64,000 nt of DNA, from contig NZ_CP095074.1 in NCBI RefSeq assembly GCF_022919835.1, forward strand, positions 868,001 through 932,000, in the 5' to 3' direction. This DNA is from Halobacillus shinanisalinarum. GTDB taxonomy: Bacteria > Bacillota > Bacilli > Bacillales > Halobacillaceae. Shown one piece after another: positions 29,603 through 38,348 of this stretch (position 1 is the first letter of the stretch; each line of letters opens with the position of its first letter). The position numbers were made by a program, and so were the translations under genes. The notes below the pieces were generated by a model that saw only the letters and a list, made by a program, of their open reading frames with translations, was not told the origin of the DNA and did no database searches.

Positions 29603-30520
29603 CTATTTTCCGAGAACACCTTTAAGAACGAAGGCTACATTGGCTGGACGCTCAGCTAAACGACGCATAAAATATCCATACCAGTCGTTTCCAAAAGGAA
29701 CATAAACACGCATTTTATATCCTTCCTGTTCTAATTCCTGTTGGCGTTCCACCCTAATCCCGTAAAGCATTTGGAATTCAAATTGATCTTTAGGTATATT
29801 ACTTTCCTCAACGATTTGCTTTGTGTATTCAATCATTGCATCGTCATGTGTGGCTATGGCTGTATAATTGCCATTTAACAAGTGCATTTTAATAATTTTC
29901 TTGTAGTTCTCATCCACATCTTTCTTATCTGGAAAAGCAACTTTGGGTGATTCCTTATAGGCACCTTTTACAAGACGAAGATTTGGATTATATTGATCTA
30001 AATCTTCAATATCTTCTGCTGTACGATATAAATATGCTTGTAGAACTGTACCAATATGTTCAAACTCTGAACGCAGCTGCTTGAAGATATCAAGCGTTCT
30101 TTGACAACGTTCATGATCTTCCATATCAATCGTTATAAATACATTCTTCTCTTCTGCAACTTTGAGAATTCGTCTCATGTTTTCAATAACGACATCCTCT
30201 GATATATCAAGCCCCATCGAAGTCAGTTTTAGAGATAGCTGGGAATCAAGCCCATTGTCGGCGATCGCTTTTACAGCTCCAATACACCCATCTGCAGCTT
30301 CTTTGGCTTCCTTTTCTGTCTCGATAAATTCACCCAAATGATCAATAGTTACAGACAAACCCTTCTCATTCAGTTGTTGAATCGTAGCTACAGCGTTAGG
30401 TATAGTTTCACCTGCAACGAAACGTCCCGCTCCAAACCTCAAGCCATAACGTTTAGCCAGCTTAGTGAAAAAACGATTTTTTGATAAAAATAAAAAGAAA
30501 TTACGGAGAAGTTGTTCCAT
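29603..30520 (-). CDS. putB: Proline dehydrogenase
   Basis: The 305-residue FAD enzyme starts MEQLLRNFFLFLSKNRFFTK at 30520 after a GGGGG-containing site. It has the PRODH barrel: VTIDHLGEF, QLSLKLTSMGLDIS, FITIDMEDHERCQRTLDIFK, LRLVKGAYKESPKVAFPDK, and YVPFGNDWYGYFMRRLAERP. It oxidises proline to pyrroline-5-carboxylate. In Bacillus the same position holds yusM/fadM. It may be transcribed separately from fadN. Confidence 0.93.
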   Translation of the reverse strand: MEQLLRNFFLFLSKNRFFTKLAKRYGLRFGAGRFVAGETIPNAVATIQQLNEKGLSVTIDHLGEFIETEKEAKEAADGCIGAVKAIADNGLDSQLSLKLTSMGLDISEDVVIENMRRILKVAEEKNVFITIDMEDHERCQRTLDIFKQLRSEFEHIGTVLQAYLYRTAEDIEDLDQYNPNLRLVKGAYKESPKVAFPDKKDVDENYKKIIKMHLLNGNYTAIATHDDAMIEYTKQIVEESNIPKDQFEFQMLYGIRVERQQELEQEGYKMRVYVPFGNDWYGYFMRRLAERPANVAFVLKGVLGK

Positions 30521-30756
30521 ACAAAAACCCCCTGCCACTAATGTCCGACTATAGAAGCTTATCTTTTTAAACCTCAAGAGTAGAATATTGATGAAAATTT
30601 ATTTTGTAACCGATAACATATTAATATTTTATCATCTTTTCATGAGAATGGGTATTCTTTCGCACAAAAATTCGACAGGAACTTATTCAATTCATCTCAT
30701 ATAAATTCCAATATGGATCATACTAAAATGAATGAGAATAAGGAGAGTGAACGAAT

Positions 30757-31014
30757 ATGCAGCAAAATCAATTTGGTCAATTTAAGGAATCACAACCGAT
30801 GGCTCAAGTTCCTGCTATCGTAAGCACGAAGGATCAGCTTTATATTTCAGATATGCTGTCTTGGAATTTAAATGCATGCAAAAAAGCTCACTTTTTTGCA
30901 CAAAATTGCCAAACACCAGAGTTACAGCAAGCTTTGGAACAAGCTGGACAGATGCACCAACGACATTATGACCGAATTCTTAATCATTTGAACATGCAGA
31001 ACAAGCCTAACTAA
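30757..31014 (+). CDS. Small CotF-like spore coat-associated protein
   Basis: The 85-residue protein is rich in Gln/Asn and ferritin-like in pattern (STKDQLYISDMLSWNLNACK, QALEQAGQMHQRHYDRILNH). It resembles short coat-F-related proteins and precedes a longer CotF-type gene by 12 bases, so the two form an operon. Preceded by AAGGAGAGTG. Sporulation expression is inferred from family only. Confidence 0.7.
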   Translation: MQQNQFGQFKESQPMAQVPAIVSTKDQLYISDMLSWNLNACKKAHFFAQNCQTPELQQALEQAGQMHQRHYDRILNHLNMQNKPN

Positions 31015-31026
31015 GGAGTGATTCAC

Positions 31027-31365
31027 ATGAATCAAAATCAACCTTCTAATAAAATTCAGAACCCTGAAACATCCGTTCCTAAGACTCCCCAGATGAACGA
31101 GCGTGATTTTATTAATGATCAGCTCACAACAGAAAAATATATGACTGGTGCATACTCTGTGGCTCTTAACGAAGCAAGCAATGAAACATTATATCAGGAT
31201 CTGTCTACCATTTTTAAAGAAACACAGGACTGTCAACGCAATTTATACAATCTCATGTTCAAAAATGGCTGGTATGCAGTTGAACAAGCTGAACAGCAGA
31301 AGATCCAACAATCTTATCAACAATTTAACGGTTATAAAACCCAATTACCGTACTCGGTACAATAA
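31027..31365 (+). CDS. CotF-type spore coat protein (YusN-like)
   Basis: The 112-residue product has a Gln/Pro-rich N-terminus, then a coat-F domain: MNERDFINDQLTTEKYMTGA, YSVALNEASNETLYQDLSTI, and LYNLMFKNGWYAVEQAEQQK. Start at ATG 31027 with AAGGAGTGA upstream. The place beside proline dehydrogenase matches yusN of Bacillus. It is followed by a terminator. Confidence 0.82.
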   Translation: MNQNQPSNKIQNPETSVPKTPQMNERDFINDQLTTEKYMTGAYSVALNEASNETLYQDLSTIFKETQDCQRNLYNLMFKNGWYAVEQAEQQKIQQSYQQFNGYKTQLPYSVQ

Positions 31366-31377
31366 TAAGATTAAAAA

Positions 31378-31410
31378 AAGCCTGGCACTCCCTATTAGAA
31401 GTGTCAGGCT
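31378..31410. terminator. Bidirectional terminator between coat gene and copZ-like gene
   Basis: AGCCTGGCACT/AGTGTCAGGCT stem (one mismatch) flanked by A and T stretches, serving the two convergent genes. Confidence 0.7.
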
Positions 31411-31416
31411 GCTTCA

Positions 31417-31623
31417 TTAACCTACCGGCTTATATCCTTGAGCTTCAATTGCTTCTTTCATTAAGTCTTTGCCTACATAAGATTCATCGTAAGTCACATC
31501 AACTTTTCCGCTGCTTACATCAACATCGACACCATGAATCCCTTCAAGTGCATTTAGCACATCTTTTACAGCCTTCTCACAATGAGCGCCCGTCATTCCA
31601 TTAACTTCTAATGTTAATTGCAT
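31417..31623 (-). CDS. copZ: CopZ-like heavy-metal-associated domain protein with altered metal motif
   Basis: The 68-residue ferredoxin-like HMA protein starts MQLTLEVNGMTGAHCEKAVK at 31623 (AGGGTGG upstream). The family motif is GMTCxHC; here it is GMTGAHC, with GGC (Gly) where the first cysteine codon TGC is expected. The remainder (LEGIHGVDVDVSSGKVDVTY) is normal. One missing thiol should weaken copper binding. No copA or csoR is adjacent. Whether it still carries copper is open. Confidence 0.85.
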   Translation of the reverse strand: MQLTLEVNGMTGAHCEKAVKDVLNALEGIHGVDVDVSSGKVDVTYDESYVGKDLMKEAIEAQGYKPVG

Positions 31624-31648
31624 GTCTTCCACCCTTTCTCATTTTAGT

Positions 31649-32464
31649 TTAACTCACCACTTCGTTTAGCACATGCATTTCTTCATGATCTAACAGATTC
31701 TTATTGACCATCTCATGAATGTCCTTGTTCATATGCTCTTTAAGGTCTTTTGTTTCTTCTTTATCGCCAACTAAATAAATACGCTTCCAATCGTAAACTT
31801 TCGCTAATTTATCAAGCTTTGGTGCGACACTTTTATACCAACGATAACGATTCGCTTCAAAACGTTCCTGGAATTCATCCTGCTTGGAACTCTTAGCTCC
31901 ACCAGACCCCATAGATGCATCCGCATGATGCGGTCCTTGGTGTTGCCTCCAATCTTCTGTATCTAAATCAAGCTCAAACATCTGAGTATCATTTAACCGA
32001 CCAAGCTCTGCATCAATTAACTTAATTTGATTTTTTTGTGTTAAAATGACACCTGTTTTTGGAAAAGCTTCCTGCATCTCTTTTAATTGATCAAGGACAG
32101 GGGACTCTTCCCAATAAAACTCGCTCCTCACTGGCATTTGCAATCGCTCAGCAAACCAGATGGATTCATCTGCTGTAGCAAAAAGCACGACACTTTTAGC
32201 AAAATGCTGTTCATTTTCTTCAATATACGCTTGCACTTTCTCTTTAACAGCCGCAAAATTTCGCTTTTCCTCAGAGTCATCCTCCTGTTGAAGATATGAT
32301 TCAAAGTTATTTAATCCATTTTTAAGATGAATTCTCCATTCACCGCCTTGCTGATCAGGGTCAGAAGGGTCCGTATTTAAATACATTGTGAAGACTCGTT
32401 GAGGTTTCTCCAAGTGTACTTGTTCTAACTTTTTAATTTCATTTGTCAAATCCATATAGTTCAT
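31649..32464 (-). CDS. baeRF/VLRF1-type release-factor-like protein
   Basis: The 271-residue product resembles the bacterial relatives of archaeo-eukaryotic release factor 1 (VLRF1/baeRF). Seen: QRVFTMYLNTDPSDPDQQGG, FAKSVVLFATADESIWFAER, GVILTQKNQIKLIDAELGRL, and a C-terminal KRIYLVGDKEETKDLKEHM. Its central acidic/charged linker contains GPHHADASMGSGGAKSS. Likely ribosome- or RNA-associated stress functions are known for relatives; the role here is unproven. Two ATGs (32464 and 32455) share one AAAGGAG. Confidence 0.65.
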   Translation of the reverse strand: MNYMDLTNEIKKLEQVHLEKPQRVFTMYLNTDPSDPDQQGGEWRIHLKNGLNNFESYLQQEDDSEEKRNFAAVKEKVQAYIEENEQHFAKSVVLFATADESIWFAERLQMPVRSEFYWEESPVLDQLKEMQEAFPKTGVILTQKNQIKLIDAELGRLNDTQMFELDLDTEDWRQHQGPHHADASMGSGGAKSSKQDEFQERFEANRYRWYKSVAPKLDKLAKVYDWKRIYLVGDKEETKDLKEHMNKDIHEMVNKNLLDHEEMHVLNEVVS

Positions 32465-32534
32465 CGACTCCTTTAGGTTGTCTATTAATGACTATTTCCG
32501 GTAATGAAATCGATTAAACATGCATAAGGGAAAA

Positions 32535-33758
32535 CTATCTTCTTTCTGTTCTATTGTATATTTCTGTTCGCAGTTGTTTAATTTCTTCAAAGAAACGTTC
32601 TTTTTCCCGATCATTCAACTGCGTCTCACCATATCGGACTTTTTGATATAAATCAGTTTGTACAAAATTAAACTGTACACGGTTGAACCATTCCTCAACC
32701 GATTCACTCATTTTTCTTCCATAGCCTTTTTTATGAGCGAATTTCTCAAACTTATAGAATTGTATTCGAATGTCTCCTTCTCCTTTGCTCCTCCAAAACA
32801 TTGAACGTTTTCCCTTGTCTTCCTGAAGTTCTTTCTCTGAAATTAAAGAATAGTGAACGGGTAGAGCCCCGCTTTCCATTTCCACTGACTGTTTTCTTTT
32901 CCGGTTCATGACAAAAATAACGGTCATTGCAATGATCACAATCGCTATGATCGATCCCCATTCAATAACCTGGCTAACCTCGCTAATCTGATTATCATCA
33001 GCTATTAGCTTTTCGTGATTTTCTTTCGTTCCTTCTTCCACCTGTCTGTTTATTTCAATCATTGGTTTTTCATCAATCGGTTGAATATTCGAAACATCTA
33101 ACCCCATTGATTCTAATGTAAAAAGAAAACCTTTTACTCCCTGCAAAAAAAGACCTGTAATAGAGAGCCAAACGGATTCAACCATCCACCTTACAGGACG
33201 TAAAGCCAAGATCATTACAATGGCCCCAAAGATAAATAGCAAAAGCCCTCTGTAAAGACTCTTTTTCCCCTTTTTTCGTTCGTTTTGTGGAACTTGATAA
33301 AAGTGGGCGATTAGATGACCAAAAAGAACGATAATAAACTGTAACATCAAAGCAAAAACAAGACTATGTTCATAAGTAATCATCACTTCTACAAACACGA
33401 ATAGAATACTTGATAGTAAAATAATCAGTTCATTTCCTTGATTTGGTTCTTGTTCATGTGCTAAAAATCGCCAGACAAGAACAGATGTCGCAAGAATTGC
33501 TATAGAAATCGGAAAACCAAGGAAAAAGATAGCTGCAGCTATTACTACAGATACTGCAAGAGCGAAAGGAGCAATTGTCACATTTCTTAGGCTCGCAACC
33601 TTAAAACAAGGAAAAGAAACAAGAATCAACAATGTATAAAACCAAAAATTTACTTCAAGCTCACTGATATGAATAAAAGGAAACAACAAAAAATAAAACA
33701 GGATCCCTTCACTTACATACTGGTAAAATTGAGTGATCGACCTCTGACTCTCAAGCAT
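32535..33758 (-). CDS. Membrane protein with C-terminal DUF4129-like region
   Basis: The 407-residue product has about six N-terminal helices (residues 15-215), an outside loop of about 60 residues, one more helix (IIAIVIIAMTVIFVM) and a cytoplasmic tail (FYKFEKFAHKKGYGRKMSES, VEEWFNRVQF) like DUF4129. Genes in this place (moxR-DUF58-X) usually encode a YebA-type transglutaminase-like protein of about 700 residues; no transglutaminase Cys-His-Asp core is visible here. It overlaps the DUF58 gene by 8 bp. Confidence 0.65.
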   Translation of the reverse strand: MLESQRSITQFYQYVSEGILFYFLLFPFIHISELEVNFWFYTLLILVSFPCFKVASLRNVTIAPFALAVSVVIAAAIFFLGFPISIAILATSVLVWRFLAHEQEPNQGNELIILLSSILFVFVEVMITYEHSLVFALMLQFIIVLFGHLIAHFYQVPQNERKKGKKSLYRGLLLFIFGAIVMILALRPVRWMVESVWLSITGLFLQGVKGFLFTLESMGLDVSNIQPIDEKPMIEINRQVEEGTKENHEKLIADDNQISEVSQVIEWGSIIAIVIIAMTVIFVMNRKRKQSVEMESGALPVHYSLISEKELQEDKGKRSMFWRSKGEGDIRIQFYKFEKFAHKKGYGRKMSESVEEWFNRVQFNFVQTDLYQKVRYGETQLNDREKERFFEEIKQLRTEIYNRTERR

Positions 33759-34967
33759 GAACCATCCTCCTTTTTTCTAAAGGGACAGCAACAGCTTGAC
33801 CTTCTTCTTCTAAGATTTGAAACAAACGTATTCCTCGTGCCTGCCAAATTCCCAGCTGTTTTCGGGCTCCATTAGGGACCTCACCAATAATAATGATTGT
33901 TTTCCTTTTATATAATTGGGATTCCATCCTATGTATTAACTCATCTAATGGCAAGATGAGTTGATCCTTCCTTATCCTTGCCAACATTTCAAGTGATTCA
34001 CGTAAATGTTGATTCCCTGCCCCTTCTTCCTGGTAATAGTAAGGCGGGCTTTGCTGTTTACGTCCATTAATATACATATCTGTCTGGTAGTCCTTCTTGA
34101 CTGCATATTGGTTTAAAAAAGCTGCATAAGAGAGCAGATTTTCCAAATGTTTTGAAATGTGGACATTTCCAAGCTTCGTTTCTTCTGAAATGTTAACAAC
34201 AATAGACCAGCTGATGTCTACCTGTTTCTCCAGAACCTTTGTCCTTAACTGCTGTGTTTTAGCGTACGCCTTCCAATGAATTCGGTGAAAAGGATCACTC
34301 GAGACATACTCCCTCGTCCCAAGAGGGGTTAATACATCTTCATATGGGGAAAGAAGTGCTGCTTGATTGCCTTGTGCTATTTCAAAAATAGCTTCGATCC
34401 CTTTAACAGATTTAAGCTCAGGGTAAACGATCACTTCTGTCTGAAAACGGGGCAAAAACTCCATCATATTGGGCTTGAATTTTACTAAATGTGGAAACAG
34501 GAATTTAATATTATTCATTCTAGCCACGCCTCTATGTTTCGCAACTATAGGCAGTTGCACGGTAGTCTCACCTTTTCTCATTAATGAAAGGGGCAAAGAA
34601 TACTTATATCCAGCGGGTGTTTCTAGATAAGGGATAGCCTCTGACACCATTGGCGTTCCTGTCACGAACTGAAGCTTTCCGTTAATTACAGGTGCCTTTG
34701 AATAGTTTTGCAGGCGAAAAAGGATGTTCTCTCGATCATTAGGAAACATGCGAACTGACTGTCTCCGATTAATCAAATGAAGCTTCCCCCGCTCCACCTG
34801 TCATAGGCTTTACCTGCAATAAATAACGTCAACATTAATCCAGATGGAATTAGAAGGATGGGTCTATCTAAATACACCGCTGCTACAAACGTCAAAATAA
34901 AAAAGGCAATTAGGAGATCAGATTTTTTATGTGAATCACTATCTATTTCTTTGTGCCATTGCTTCAA
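33751..34967 (-). pseudogene. DUF58 (YeaD-type) protein, frameshifted
   Basis: The first frame starts at ATG 34967 (overlapping the moxR stop) and encodes two helices up to AGKAYDRWSGGSFI. The second frame carries the soluble part with the DUF58 hallmark REYVSSDPFHRIHWKAYAKT and the vWA-like fold. One extra base in the C run at 34786-34790 joins them as RWSGGKLHLINRRQ and gives 405 residues. DUF58 proteins work with MoxR ATPases, possibly in cell-envelope or chaperone functions. Frameshift or sequencing error. Confidence 0.8.
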
Positions 34968-35908
34968 GAGTTTTCCCCTGCCTCCACTGGAACAGGAACT
35001 TGTTCAATAATTTCAGCGACCACCTGTTCCGTCGTTTTCCTGAGGGAACCCTCCATAGAAAGCACGATACGATGTCCAAATACATAAGGGACAAGCACTT
35101 TTACATCGTTTGGAGTAACATACGATCGCTCTTTCAATAAAGCTCTTGCTTGCACTGCTCTCATAAATACAAGCGCTCCTCTTGTACTGACACCTAATTC
35201 AATATCTGGATGATTTCTCGTTAGTCTAACTAAATCAAGCAGGTAATTTACAGTGTCCTCAGCAACTGTAATTTTCTTCACTTCTTCACGTAACTGAAGC
35301 ACCTCTTCCATCTCAAGTGATGCTCGCAGCGCTTGAAGCGGTTCCTCTAGACGATAGGCATTGAGAATATCTTTTTCTTCCTTCATTGATGGATAACCCA
35401 TATTTAATTTAAAAAGAAAACGGTCAAGCTGAGCCTCAGGCAAAGGGAAGGTTCCGTGATTTCCTTCTACAGGATTTTGTGTTGCAATAACGAAGAAAGG
35501 TGGTGTCATATGTAAAGTCTCTCCATCAACCGTTGTTTGCTTCTCTTCCATCACTTCGAGCAGGCTTGATTGAGTCTTTGGTGTTGCTCGATTGACTTCA
35601 TCCGCTAAAAGCACATTCGTCATAACGGGGCCTTCTCTTAATTCAAACTCCTGCGTCTTCGGATTGAAAAACTGAATCCCTGTTACATCACTCGGCAGGA
35701 CGTCAGGCGTAAATTGGACCCGGCTGAACTGACCATTCATGATTTTTGCAAAACTCTTGGCAAGTTTTGTTTTACCCGAACCAGGGACACTTTCTAATAA
35801 AACATGCCCATCTGACAATAGTGCGGTAAAAAGTAATTCAATAATCTCATCTTTTCCGATAATAACTTGCCCAATTGTTTTTTTTGCTTGATCTATAGAA
35901 TGTAGCAC
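34964..35908 (-). CDS. MoxR-family AAA+ ATPase
   Basis: The 314-residue product starts at GTG 35908 (GGGGAG upstream). AAA motifs: Walker A VPGSGKTKLAKSFA, Walker B NVLLADEVNRATPKTQSSLL, sensor FVIATQNPVEGNHGTFPLPE with QLDRFLFKL, and a C-terminal STRGALVFMRAVQARALL helix bundle. It is a chaperone-like ATPase acting with the DUF58 partner encoded directly downstream. The longer frame upstream lies within a MITE and should be discarded. Confidence 0.92.
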   Translation of the reverse strand: MLHSIDQAKKTIGQVIIGKDEIIELLFTALLSDGHVLLESVPGSGKTKLAKSFAKIMNGQFSRVQFTPDVLPSDVTGIQFFNPKTQEFELREGPVMTNVLLADEVNRATPKTQSSLLEVMEEKQTTVDGETLHMTPPFFVIATQNPVEGNHGTFPLPEAQLDRFLFKLNMGYPSMKEEKDILNAYRLEEPLQALRASLEMEEVLQLREEVKKITVAEDTVNYLLDLVRLTRNHPDIELGVSTRGALVFMRAVQARALLKERSYVTPNDVKVLVPYVFGHRIVLSMEGSLRKTTEQVVAEIIEQVPVPVEAGENS

Positions 35909-35940
35909 TAGATCTCCCCTTTTTCTCTTTATCCTTTCTA

Positions 35941-36350
35941 GTGTGTGTTCAAAAAGATGACGAATGAGGAGATCATCATCTCCTGTGACAAAACCGACAC
36001 GAGCACATCCTCTGTGCGTCACAAGAAGTTCGAGGTGCGAAGGTTTCGAGGACCATAGCGTATGCCTTTCCTACGTGAGGACTGGAAAAACCGAGCAACA
36101 AAAAATGCGCCGTTTATCGCGCACGAACGGTTAGTAAAACCCCAAAGATATCGTCGTGAAAATAAGAAACTAAGCGGGGGAGGGGCTTGGGGTAACTGTC
36201 CGTAAATGTCCGACTTTAAGGAACAGACTTAAGACCGTCACGTCCTGTGGCAACGTCTGTGTGACCCACCGTCGTGTGGGCCTCAACGAACCATCAGTGA
36301 AAACCCCACTGATGAAAGCTTCACTTTATAATGACTTTTTGAACATACTC
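35941..36350. mobile_element. MITE-like element, long copy
   Basis: The ends are GTGTGTGTTCAAAAAG and CTTTTTGAACATACTC, flanked by TTCTA on both sides (5-bp target duplication). Internal sequence shared with the short copy at 21185-21341 includes AAGAAGTTCGAG, CTACGTGAGGAC and GAAAAACCGAGCAACRAA. The extra 250 bp includes a 44-nt two-hairpin module at 36239-36282 also found at 52726-52769. It ends 33 bases upstream of the moxR start codon. Confidence 0.75.
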
Positions 36351-36445
36351 TTCTATTGTAACATTTGTTATTAGAAAATTCCCTATAGTCTGTCACAGTT
36401 AAAGTGTTTTCACGGAAGAGACCTGAATAAGATTATAAAATTTTA

Positions 36446-36484
36446 AAAAAACAACCTGCTTTACACAAAGCAGATTGTTTTACA
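36446..36484 (-). terminator. Terminator of the betaine-binding protein gene
   Basis: On the minus strand AACAATCTGCTTT/AAAGCAGGTTGTT (one mismatch) followed by TTTTTTA. Confidence 0.8.
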
Positions 36485-36487
36485 TTC

Positions 36488-37387
36488 TTATTTAGTCCAC
36501 TTATCAATAACGTCTTGATTATTATCGATCCATTGCTGTGCTCCCTCTTCAGGACTTTCGGCTTCATTCAAGGCTGCCATTAAACTTCCTAATTGTTGAT
36601 CATTCATCATGAAGTTATCGAACCATTTAACAACTTCAGGCTGATCTTCTTCTAAACCTAATCGCGCCGCATAAGAAATGTTTTCTGATTCACCATAAAC
36701 GTTTTTGGGATCTTCTAAGAACTTAAGATCCAGTTGGGCAAACGCATAGTGAGGCTTCCAAAGTGTAACGGCGATCGGCTCTTCTTCCTTCATGGAACTT
36801 TTAAGTTCTGCCATCATTGTCGGGCCAGAGGATGAAGCAAGTGTATAGTTGTCCAGATTATACTCTTTGAGTACGGTTTCTGTAAAAGACATAATGCTGG
36901 ATCCCGCATCAATTCCTACGATCCTTTGATCTGGAAACTTATCGGGTTGTTTCTTAAGATCTTCAATGGTATTAACATCTTCCATATAAGATGGTACAGC
37001 AATTCCTAGTTTTGTACCCTCATACCACGTATCACGCCAGTCAATTTCTTCTTTGTATTTATCATAAAAAGCCTTATCTGTGTTTGGCAACCATATTTCC
37101 ATCCCAATATCTAAGTCACCGCTTGAGAGCGCTTCATAAAGAAAGCCTTTTTGTACTTGTTTAAGCTCCACATTGTATCCTTTTTCTTCCAGAATAATTT
37201 TCCACATATTTGACACAGCGACATTCTCTGCCCAGTTATTCATACCGATACTAATCGTACCTTTATCTCCTGACGTTTCTCCTTCACTATCACTACTTGT
37301 AGAACCAGATTCGGATTTCCCGCAAGCAGCAAGTACAAGAAGAATACTCAAGAAAACAGCAGGTAACCATTTGTGTATTTTCCCCAT
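36488..37387 (-). CDS. Glycine betaine/choline-type ABC substrate-binding lipoprotein
   Basis: The 299-residue product has a lipobox (FLSILLVLAACGKSES), then the OpuAC/ProX-like fold: TISIGMNNWAENVAVSNMWK, GDLDIGMEIWLPNTDKAFYD, and IAVTLWKPHYAFAQLDLKFL. Tryptophans in NNW, EIW and LWKPHY would form the aromatic cage for quaternary amines. No permease or ATPase gene is next to it, so it must work with a system elsewhere. It fits osmoprotection in a salt-tolerant bacterium. Flanked by its own terminator. Confidence 0.88.
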   Translation of the reverse strand: MGKIHKWLPAVFLSILLVLAACGKSESGSTSSDSEGETSGDKGTISIGMNNWAENVAVSNMWKIILEEKGYNVELKQVQKGFLYEALSSGDLDIGMEIWLPNTDKAFYDKYKEEIDWRDTWYEGTKLGIAVPSYMEDVNTIEDLKKQPDKFPDQRIVGIDAGSSIMSFTETVLKEYNLDNYTLASSSGPTMMAELKSSMKEEEPIAVTLWKPHYAFAQLDLKFLEDPKNVYGESENISYAARLGLEEDQPEVVKWFDNFMMNDQQLGSLMAALNEAESPEEGAQQWIDNNQDVIDKWTK

Positions 37388-37531
37388 ATCAATTCCCCCT
37401 CCATTTTCTATAAGTAAGTATATAAAGCTAAATAAATTTCAACACAATTTTATATTTTACCATAAAATAAATTAAGTTCAAACATTTTATACTGTACAAA
37501 AAATAAATATTAGTCCGAAAAACAAATAATC

Positions 37532-37579
37532 CCACCTCAGGTCATCCAGATTATGGATGACCTGAGGTGGTTTTTTTTT
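37532..37579 (+). repeat. 39-bp perfect palindrome, copy 1 (with T-run)
   Basis: Arms CCACCTCAGGTCATCCA and TGGATGACCTGAGGTGG (17 bp, perfect) around GATTA, followed by nine T. It can act as a terminator. Identical arms occur at 39401 and 41543. Confidence 0.8.
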
Positions 37580-37583
37580 ACTT

Positions 37584-37778
37584 TTATTTATCTTGGTTTC
37601 TGTTGTGGACACGTTGATCTGCTTCGCGACTTCTTTCTAATGCTTCAAAATCTTCGTGGTCTGCCATTTCCTCAGAAAATTCTATATCCCTGCCAGGATG
37701 TTTCTGCTGATCTGGCGTCTGTGGAAGTTTGTGTTTCTTCTTCCCTTTACCGCTGTTATGCTCATCTCTACCCATCAT
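37584..37778 (-). CDS. YfhD-type small hydrophilic protein
   Basis: The 64-residue, highly charged product contains RDIEFSEEMADHEDFEALER followed by SREADQRVHNRNQ, the pattern of the YfhD family of Bacillaceae. Preceded by GAAGGAGGGAAAATG-type spacing. Palindrome copy 1 lies directly after the stop. Function unknown. Confidence 0.7.
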   Translation of the reverse strand: MMGRDEHNSGKGKKKHKLPQTPDQQKHPGRDIEFSEEMADHEDFEALERSREADQRVHNRNQDK

Positions 37779-37861
37779 TTTCCCTCCTTCTTCATTGTTC
37801 CCCTATTATTTGCCTGAATAAAGTTTCTATTCTATACTAATAGTAACTTTATAAGCTGTTT

Positions 37862-37952
37862 TCTAGGGTTCCGCGTTCATATGAGCGGACTGGTCCGAGA
37901 GAAGACACACAGCAAATCACGCTGTGCCACGGAGGGAAAAAAGCCCGGGAGA
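37862..37952 (+). ncRNA. Guanidine-I riboswitch (ykkC RNA)
   Basis: The conserved ykkC core is present in order: CTAGGGTTCCG, GGACTGGTCCGAGAGAAG, ACAC, GTGCCACGGAGGGAAAAAAG, CCCGGGAGA. A terminator overlaps its 3' end. Two SMR genes follow, the classic guanidinium-export arrangement. Guanidine binding should prevent termination and switch the exporter on. Confidence 0.94.
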
Positions 37953-37982
37953 TATCTCAATTAGCAGATATCTCTTTTTTTT
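37949..37982 (+). terminator. Expression-platform terminator of the guanidine riboswitch
   Basis: GAGATATCT/AGATATCTC stem followed by eight T. Its left arm shares GGAGA with the riboswitch 3' end. Confidence 0.88.
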
Positions 37983-38003
37983 ATCAAAAAGGAGGCGTAC
38001 GCC

Positions 38004-38348
38004 ATGAATAAGGAATGGGGGAAGTTAATCGTAGCCGCACTCTTCGAAGTCGGCTGGGTAATTGGACTGAAACATGCGGATAGTTGGCTGGATTGGTCCG
38101 GAACGTTACTAGCTATTTATATCAGCTTTTACCTACTTATCGCATCTGGTAAGAAGCTCCCGGTTGGAACAGCCTACGCTGTTTTTACTGGTTTAGGAAC
38201 TGCAGGAACTGTCCTTGCCGAAATCCTCCTATTTGGAGTGCCATTTCAGTGGTCAAAAATCCTGCTCATCTTATTATTGTTAAGTGGAATTATTGGATTG
38301 AAGGTATTAACTGATTCCCATGACAGCAAGGAAGGTGAGACAGCATGA
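38004..38348 (+). CDS. gdnC: Guanidinium exporter subunit GdnC (SMR family)
   Basis: The 114-residue, four-helix SMR protein has the membrane glutamate Glu15 in [20 protein letters not shown] and the conserved [18 protein letters not shown]. With the downstream partner it forms a heterodimeric guanidinium/proton antiporter (YkkC/D type). Its stop overlaps the start of gdnD. AAAGGAGG precedes the ATG. Confidence 0.93.
   Translation: MNKEWGKLIVAALFEVGWVIGLKHADSWLDWSGTLLAIYISFYLLIASGKKLPVGTAYAVFTGLGTAGTVLAEILLFGVPFQWSKILLILLLLSGIIGLKVLTDSHDSKEGETA

Noticed and set aside
35941..36022. N-terminal extension of the MoxR protein to 36022
   Set aside because: The extra codons fall inside the MITE; the GTG at 35908 has a proper ribosome binding site and begins the conserved domain.
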